Assembly (NCBI GenBank): GCA_040752025.1 | Contig: JBFMFR010000013.1 | Coordinates: 1 to 64,000 of the forward strand | Length of the DNA: 64,000 nucleotides | Direction: 5' to 3' | DNA from: JBFMFR01 sp040752025 | GTDB taxonomy: Bacteria > Chloroflexota > Anaerolineae > Anaerolineales > UBA4823 | In this document: one piece after another, positions 59,337-64,000 of the stretch | Layout of the letters: each line of letters starts with the position of its first letter | Numbering within the stretch: position 1 is the first letter of the stretch | The notes under the pieces: model-generated | The model's input: the letters and a program-made list of their open reading frames with translations, nothing else | What the model was told of the DNA's origin: nothing | The model's database searches: none | Made by a program: the position numbers and the translations under genes

Positions 59337-61031
59337 ATGAAAAACCTGTTTCAGAAACTCCAGAGCTTTTTCCTCCCGCCAGCGGGCGCGCCTACCTGGG
59401 TGCGCGTCCTGCCTTACGTTGTCTTGGGATTGATGACCCTGGTGCTGCTCACCGCCGGCGCGTATGGCTGGGAATACACTAACTCGCCCGAATTCTGCGG
59501 CACATCCTGCCACACCATGCCGCCCGAATACACCGCTTATCTCACCTCACCGCACGCCCGCATCGCTTGCGTAGACTGCCATATCGGCAAAGGCTTCATC
59601 ACTACGCGTGTCACCCGCAAAGCTGGCGATCTCAAACACGTCTTCGCCACCGCCTTCCATACCTATGAATTCCCGATCCGCGCCGGAGACTTGCGCCCGG
59701 CGCGTGAAACTTGCGAGCTATGTCACTTCCCCGATAAATTCTCCGACGACAGCCTGCGTGAGATCAAACGTTATACCAGTGATATGGATAACACCCCCTT
59801 ATCGATCTACCTGACCCTGAAGACCGGCGGCGGCAGCCAGCGCCAGGGCCTGGGGCGCGGCATCCATTGGCACATCCAGAACAAAATCGACTATCTGCCA
59901 ATCGATGCAGAAGAGCAAGACATTCCTTACATCCGGGTCACCAACTCGGACGGCACGGTCAACGAATACATCGACCTGCAGGCCGAAATCGATCCGGCCG
60001 CCATCGATCCGGCGCAGCTCAAAGAGATGGACTGCATCACCTGCCACAACCGCATCACCCACCTGGTCTTGTCTCCAGAAGACACCATCGATCAGTTGTT
60101 GGCACGCGGCCAGATCTCGTCCGCCATCCCCGAAATCCACCGCAAAGCTCTCGAAGTTTACAGTCGCGTCTACGACACGACCGAAAAAGGCCTGATCGGC
60201 ATCGCTGGGCTGGAGGATTATTACAGCACTTACCATTCAGACTTCTACGCTGCCAACAGCCAACTGGTCAAAGATGCCATCACTGCCTTACAAACTGCCT
60301 ACAGTGCCAGCGTGTACCCGGAGCAGAACTCCGATTGGACCTCCCATCCCAACAACGTGGGCCACAAAGATTCGCCCGGCTGCTTCCGCTGCCACGATGG
60401 CAAACACCTGGATGCCAATCAGCAAGCCATCCGCCTGGAATGTAATCTGTGCCACTCCATACCGGTCGTCGCCGGCCCGTACGATTTCAAGACTGAAATC
60501 GAAATCAGCCGCGGCCCCGAGCCGCAATCCCACCTCAGCGCCAACTGGATCGGCCTGCACAACCAGGCTATAGACCAGACCTGTGCGAACTGCCACACCA
60601 CTGCTGACCCCGGTGGCGTCTCGAACACCTCGTTCTGTTCCAACAGTGCCTGCCACGGAAGTGTGTGGAAATACGCTGGCTTCGATGCTCCGGCATTGCG
60701 CCAGGTGCTGGTCTCACAGCTTCCGCCCACGCCAACCCCTGCGCCGCTGCCCTCCGGCGGCCCGCTCACCTACCAGGACACCATCGGCCCGCTGCTGCAG
60801 GCCCGCTGCGGCGCCTGTCACAGCGTTAATGGCATCCAGGGCTTGGATGTCACCACCTTTGCATCCCTGATGCAAGGCGGGCAGAACGGTCCGGTCGTGC
60901 TACCCGGCGATGTTGAAAACAGCCTGCTGGTGCAAAAACAAAGCGGCGACTTGCCTCACTTTGGACAATTGACCCCCGAAGAGCTGCAAACGGTGATCCA
61001 ATGGATCCAGGCTGGTGCGCCGGAGAAATAG
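59337..61031 (+). CDS. NapC/NirT-type nonaheme cytochrome c with C-terminal cytochrome c domain
   Basis: AAAGGAG precedes the ATG; 564 residues. An N-terminal helix (VLPYVVLGLMTLVLLTAGAYGW) anchors a NapC/NrfH-like start, FCGTSCHTMPPEYTAY then CVDCHIG and CELCH. Heme motifs in order are CGTSCH, CVDCH, CELCH, CITCH, CFRCH, CNLCH, CANCH, CSNSACH and CGACH. Two of these are unusual, CX3CH at the first and CX4CH at the eighth. After a Pro/Thr linker the last 85 residues form a cytochrome c domain like the one in 54342-55577. It probably oxidises menaquinol and hands electrons to partners outside, with the decaheme lipoprotein next to it as a candidate. Confidence 0.9.
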   Translation: MKNLFQKLQSFFLPPAGAPTWVRVLPYVVLGLMTLVLLTAGAYGWEYTNSPEFCGTSCHTMPPEYTAYLTSPHARIACVDCHIGKGFITTRVTRKAGDLKHVFATAFHTYEFPIRAGDLRPARETCELCHFPDKFSDDSLREIKRYTSDMDNTPLSIYLTLKTGGGSQRQGLGRGIHWHIQNKIDYLPIDAEEQDIPYIRVTNSDGTVNEYIDLQAEIDPAAIDPAQLKEMDCITCHNRITHLVLSPEDTIDQLLARGQISSAIPEIHRKALEVYSRVYDTTEKGLIGIAGLEDYYSTYHSDFYAANSQLVKDAITALQTAYSASVYPEQNSDWTSHPNNVGHKDSPGCFRCHDGKHLDANQQAIRLECNLCHSIPVVAGPYDFKTEIEISRGPEPQSHLSANWIGLHNQAIDQTCANCHTTADPGGVSNTSFCSNSACHGSVWKYAGFDAPALRQVLVSQLPPTPTPAPLPSGGPLTYQDTIGPLLQARCGACHSVNGIQGLDVTTFASLMQGGQNGPVVLPGDVENSLLVQKQSGDLPHFGQLTPEELQTVIQWIQAGAPEK

Positions 61032-61078
61032 ATCCATCCGCCAGCCTGTTAAATTTGTAAGCAACTTGCCATCCAAAT

Positions 61079-61120
61079 GGGCTATTTACCCTAATCATTT
61101 TTTAATTATTGGGGTATAAT
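61079..61120 (+). promoter_or_regulatory. Predicted activator site and -10 box of the decaheme lipoprotein gene
   Basis: ATGGGCTATTTACCCTAAT (GGG 61079-61081, CCC 61089-61091) again lies 23 bases before TATAAT (61115-61120), which is preceded by GGGG. The arrangement equals that at 59214-59255. Transcription would begin near 61127, leaving a leader of about 129 bases that contains an AGGAGGTG (61168-61175) without an obvious start behind it. Confidence 0.65.
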
Positions 61121-61255
61121 TCGCATCTACAAAACTCAATATTGCCATATTTGGACATTGACATAAAAGGAGGTGAGCGCCACACCCATTACACAGTTAC
61201 GTTCTAACTCACGCAATCAGAAGAAATTCAATCCTTTCCGATAGAGGAGAATGCT

Positions 61256-63442
61256 ATGCGATCGAAACTAATCATTGTGGGAGCTCTACTGCTCCTGCTG
61301 GCGCTGGGCCTGGCAGCCTGCCAGTCCCAGACGCCGCCTCCGGCGACAGAGAAGCCGTGCCCGACTGCGGCCCCCTGCCCGGAGTGTCCCACCTGTCCCA
61401 CCCCGCCCCCGCCGCCCGAGCCGGTGGTCAAGGATGTCCCTTTCCAGGATTTGTGGGCCGCTTCGCCGCACAACGATGGCGAGGCCGAGGCTTTCAATCA
61501 CTGGAATGAGGATGATCCGGCGGAAGTTCCCACCAGTTGCGCTACCTGCCATAGCACAGCCGGTTACCAGGATTTCCTCGGCGCGGACGGCAGCGAAGCT
61601 GGTAAAGTTGACCAGGCAGTGCCCGCCCCGGCCGGCACCGTCCAGTGCGTCGCCTGCCACAACGCTGCCACAGCCACCCTGGATAAGGTCACCTTCCCCT
61701 CCGGGTTGGAGGTCACGGGTGTAGGTCCAACCGCCCGCTGCATGGTCTGCCACCAGGGCCGCGAGTCTAAGGTTAGCGTCGATAAGCGCCTGGCGGATTA
61801 CAACGCCACCGACCTCGACGCCGTGCCTGCGCCGATCAAGAATGATGCCGGCAACGATGTACCTCTGGGCTTCCTGAACATCCACTACTACGCCGCCGGC
61901 GCCACCCTGTACGGCACCCAGGCCAAGGGCGGCTATGAGTACGATGGCAAGGTCTACGACGGCAAGTTCCGCCACGTCGAGGGCATCGACTCCTGCACCG
62001 GCTGCCACGACTCCCACTCCCTGGAAGTCAAGCTCGAAACCTGCCAGGAATGCCACGAAGGCGCTACCAGCCTCGAGGAACTGAAGAAGACTCGCATGTT
62101 GGGCTCGCTGGCCGACTACGATGGCGATGGCGATACCAAGGAACCTATCGCCGATGAACTGGCTGGCGTGCAAGAGATCCTGTACGCGGCCATTCAGGAA
62201 TATGCTAAGACCGTGGCTGGCGCAGGCATCACTTACGATGCAGCCGCCTATCCTTACTTCTTCGTTGATGCGGATGGCGATGGCGCAGCAGACAAGGATG
62301 ACAAGGATGCCAGTATTCGTTACAGCGCCTGGACGCCGCGCCTGCTCAAGGCCGCCTACAACTACCAGACCGTCACCAAAGATCCCGGCGCCTTCGCTCA
62401 CAACGCCAAGTACATGATCCAGTTGATGTACGACAGCCTCGAAGACCTCAACGCCAAGCTCGGCACCATCGACATGAGCAAGATGCACCGCGACGACCCC
62501 GGTCACTTCGCTGGCGCCACCGAGGCCTTCCGCCACTGGGATGAGGATGGCGAGGTAGAAGCTGGATGCGCCAAGTGTCACTCCGCCACCGGCCTGCCGC
62601 AGTTCATCGAGTACGGCGCCAACATCGGCAACGAGATCAGCAATGGCTTCATGTGCAGCACCTGCCACAACGAAGCCGATTGGCCCAACCGTTACAGCGT
62701 GGCCGAAGTTACCTTCCCCTCTGGGGCCAAGGTCACCTTCGGCGGCACGGATGCCGACGGTAAACCGGTTGCCAACGATGCTAACCTGTGCCTGATGTGC
62801 CACCAGGGTCGCTCCTCGGGGCCCACCGTCAACAGAGCTTTGGCTGGCAAGGATCCTGAGACCCCTGATCCTGCCATCCGCTTCCTGAACGTGCACTACT
62901 TCGCCGCCGGCGCCACCCTGTTCGGCGCCGACACCCAGGGCGCCTACGAGTTCGAAGGCAAGGAATACGTGGGCAAGCACCCGCACGTAGAGGCCAGCTT
63001 CACCTGCGCCTCTTGCCACGATGTGCACGCCCTGGAAATCAAGGTCGAGAACTGCGCTGGCTGTCACGCCGCCGCCGCCGATCCCAAGGACCCCGCCACC
63101 TACAACATGAGCGGAACCGACTGGGATGGCGATGGCACGGCTGAGCCCGTCAAGGACGAAATCGCCGGCTTCGGCGAGCGCCTGTACGCCGCCATGCAAG
63201 CCTACGCAGAGGCCAAGGGCGCGCCCATCGAGTATAAAGCCGCCAGCTACCCGTACTTCTTCGGCGCAGATGGCAGTGGCTACGCCTCCTGGACGCCCAC
63301 CCTGCTCAAAGCTGCCTACAACTACCAGTACTGGCAGAAAGATCCGGGCGCTTTCGCCCACAACGCCAAGTACGTCATGCAGTTCCTGTACGACAGCATC
63401 GAAGCAGTCGGAGGCGATACCACTGGCCTGACCCGGCCTTAG
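61256..63442 (+). CDS. Decaheme cytochrome c lipoprotein made of two repeated pentaheme halves
   Basis: The 728-residue protein begins with a lipobox (LGLAAC) and a Pro/Cys-rich spacer (PCPECPTCPTPPPPPEP). Two similar halves, about 65-390 and 395-728, each carry five CxxCH motifs in the same order (CATCH, CVACH, CMVCH, CTGCH, CQECH; CAKCH, CSTCH, CLMCH, CASCH, CAGCH). Repeated markers are F-x-H-W-(N/D)-E-D, VTFPSG, MCHQGR, NVHYFAAGATLFG, and AWTP-LLKAAYNYQ--KDPGAFAHNAKY. DADGDGAADKDDKD in the first half looks like a Ca-binding loop. It is AGAGGAG-initiated and ends at a strong terminator. A lipid-anchored surface electron conduit is likely. Confidence 0.93.
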   Translation: MRSKLIIVGALLLLLALGLAACQSQTPPPATEKPCPTAAPCPECPTCPTPPPPPEPVVKDVPFQDLWAASPHNDGEAEAFNHWNEDDPAEVPTSCATCHSTAGYQDFLGADGSEAGKVDQAVPAPAGTVQCVACHNAATATLDKVTFPSGLEVTGVGPTARCMVCHQGRESKVSVDKRLADYNATDLDAVPAPIKNDAGNDVPLGFLNIHYYAAGATLYGTQAKGGYEYDGKVYDGKFRHVEGIDSCTGCHDSHSLEVKLETCQECHEGATSLEELKKTRMLGSLADYDGDGDTKEPIADELAGVQEILYAAIQEYAKTVAGAGITYDAAAYPYFFVDADGDGAADKDDKDASIRYSAWTPRLLKAAYNYQTVTKDPGAFAHNAKYMIQLMYDSLEDLNAKLGTIDMSKMHRDDPGHFAGATEAFRHWDEDGEVEAGCAKCHSATGLPQFIEYGANIGNEISNGFMCSTCHNEADWPNRYSVAEVTFPSGAKVTFGGTDADGKPVANDANLCLMCHQGRSSGPTVNRALAGKDPETPDPAIRFLNVHYFAAGATLFGADTQGAYEFEGKEYVGKHPHVEASFTCASCHDVHALEIKVENCAGCHAAAADPKDPATYNMSGTDWDGDGTAEPVKDEIAGFGERLYAAMQAYAEAKGAPIEYKAASYPYFFGADGSGYASWTPTLLKAAYNYQYWQKDPGAFAHNAKYVMQFLYDSIEAVGGDTTGLTRP

Positions 63443-63451
63443 TAATCCCCC

Positions 63452-63499
63452 AAGAATCAAAAATGGCGGGGCCGCTCCGGTCCCGCCATTTTGATTCTT
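63452..63499. terminator. Long bidirectional terminator between convergent genes
   Basis: An 18-base stem with one bulged A (63452-63470 with 63482-63499) around an 11-base loop. A and T tracts flank the GC core on both sides, so it can stop transcription of the decaheme gene and of the minus-strand gene that follows. Confidence 0.88.
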
Positions 63500-63510
63500 C
63501 GAACTTCAAT

Positions 63511-64000
63511 TCAACCAATGCGCAACTGCGTCCCGCACGCCCGGCAGAAGCGATCCCCGGCGGCAGCCCGCTTGCCGCACTGGTGGCAGTACACCGGGCC
63601 GTTCGGCGCCGATTGGGCGCCGCCCGCCCCGCCAGGCGATTTTCGCTGCCCGCGCCCTGCGCGCCTCGCTTCGGGGATCGCCGTCTGGCGGCCCGACTGC
63701 CAGTACCACAGCCCGCCGCCCACGATCAAGATCACCCCTACCAGCCCCAACAGCCAGGGCAGCAACGCAGTGCCCGTCAGGCGGCTGGTTCCACCCGAGT
63801 CAATCGGCCCGCTGGCCTCCACCGGCACGCTCCCGGCGCTCAACTCATCGCTGGTTTTGTCATAATCGATGCTGATCGAAAACACCTGGCCCTGGGTGAG
63901 CGTCCCAATCTGCTGCGTGTAATACACCATCCCGTCTGCCCCGGTCTCGCCAACCCCCAGGCTGGGCGAAAAGCGCATCTGGCTGGCTCCCACTGGCTGC
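63511..64000 (-). CDS. Zinc-ribbon membrane protein, 5' part outside the window
   Basis: The reading frame is open to the window edge, so the true start lies beyond 64000. Visible are a beta-rich outer part (YYTQQIGTLTQGQVFSISIDYDKTSDELS), a membrane helix (LLPWLLGLVGVILIVGGGLWYW), a Gly/Arg-rich linker and a C-terminal zinc ribbon (CHQCGKRAAAGDRFCRACG). The order of helix followed by zinc ribbon recalls the CcmI-like protein at 39374-39976, but the sequence outside the ribbon is not similar. Function unknown. Confidence 0.75.
   Translation of the reverse strand, partial: QPVGASQMRFSPSLGVGETGADGMVYYTQQIGTLTQGQVFSISIDYDKTSDELSAGSVPVEASGPIDSGGTSRLTGTALLPWLLGLVGVILIVGGGLWYWQSGRQTAIPEARRAGRGQRKSPGGAGGAQSAPNGPVYCHQCGKRAAAGDRFCRACGTQLRIG

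Noticed and set aside
61173..61247. GTG-started 24-codon leader peptide before the decaheme gene
   Set aside because: The Shine-Dalgarno directly abuts the GTG (no spacing), so initiation there is unlikely.
61286..63460. 724-residue minus-strand open frame opposite the decaheme gene
   Set aside because: It mirrors a gene with ten heme motifs, has no ribosome site, and runs through the convergent terminator.

Overview
The window (about 58 % GC by eye, gene dense) looks like a chromosomal piece of an anaerobic or facultative member of the Chloroflexota, probably class Anaerolineae. The grounds are: lipoproteins with long Thr/Pro linkers after the lipobox (1367-2425, 32666-33511), the CRFPCWWGI-type lipoprotein, a complete system I cytochrome c maturation (Ccm) operon next to many multiheme cytochromes, no outer-membrane porin or Lol/Bam gene, and several promoters whose -10 box lies directly before the start codon. 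This is inferred from style and content, because no rRNA gene is present.

Layout. 1-2600: an orphan Rhs tip with a zinc-metallopeptidase-like C-terminal domain and an overlapping lipoprotein gene. 2590-7438 (minus): two MinD/Mrp ATPases with inserted ferredoxin domains, a DUF59 protein, two NifX-like proteins, a zinc-ribbon protein, a membrane methyltransferase and an XRE-cupin regulator; no nitrogenase genes are seen. 7604-8533: a divergent LysR regulator. 8601-14981 (minus): an arsR-tusA-mvhD-qmoA-hdrA-wHTH-qmoC-dsrE operon that joins sulfur carriers to a Hdr/Qmo membrane electron-transfer complex. 15219-20495: radical SAM protein, XRE-cupin regulator, S66 peptidase, RecQ. 20689-28124: two paralogous lipoproteins and a large alpha-2-macroglobulin with a built-in membrane domain. 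28233-33511: serine hydrolase, Nudix, alpha/beta hydrolase, a DapF-family protein lacking both catalytic cysteines, small membrane proteins, a hydrolase lipoprotein.

33593-43686 (minus): ccmE-F-H-G-I-(diheme cytochrome)-A-B-C-D followed by an adenylyl cyclase. 43836-46098: a NarL-type two-component system. 46231-63442: a respiratory or extracellular electron-transfer island with about 54 predicted c-type hemes. It holds two octaheme proteins, an Fe-S protein and NrfD quinol module, a tandemly duplicated nonaheme cytochrome plus cytochrome b module, a second two-component system, a LysR regulator, a NapC-like nonaheme protein and a decaheme lipoprotein. The window ends inside a zinc-ribbon membrane protein.

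How it fits together (inference): the Ccm operon makes the cytochromes of the island; quinol oxidised by NrfD/cytochrome b/NapC-type modules would pass electrons to cell-surface multiheme lipoproteins. A recurrent inverted repeat, GGG-N7-CCC(TAA), lies upstream of ccmE, of the cytochrome genes and between the regulatory genes. In two promoters it sits at exactly the same distance from TATAAT (centre about -42), which suggests one activator for the island. The two NarL-type response regulators, with near-identical recognition helices, are the best candidates.
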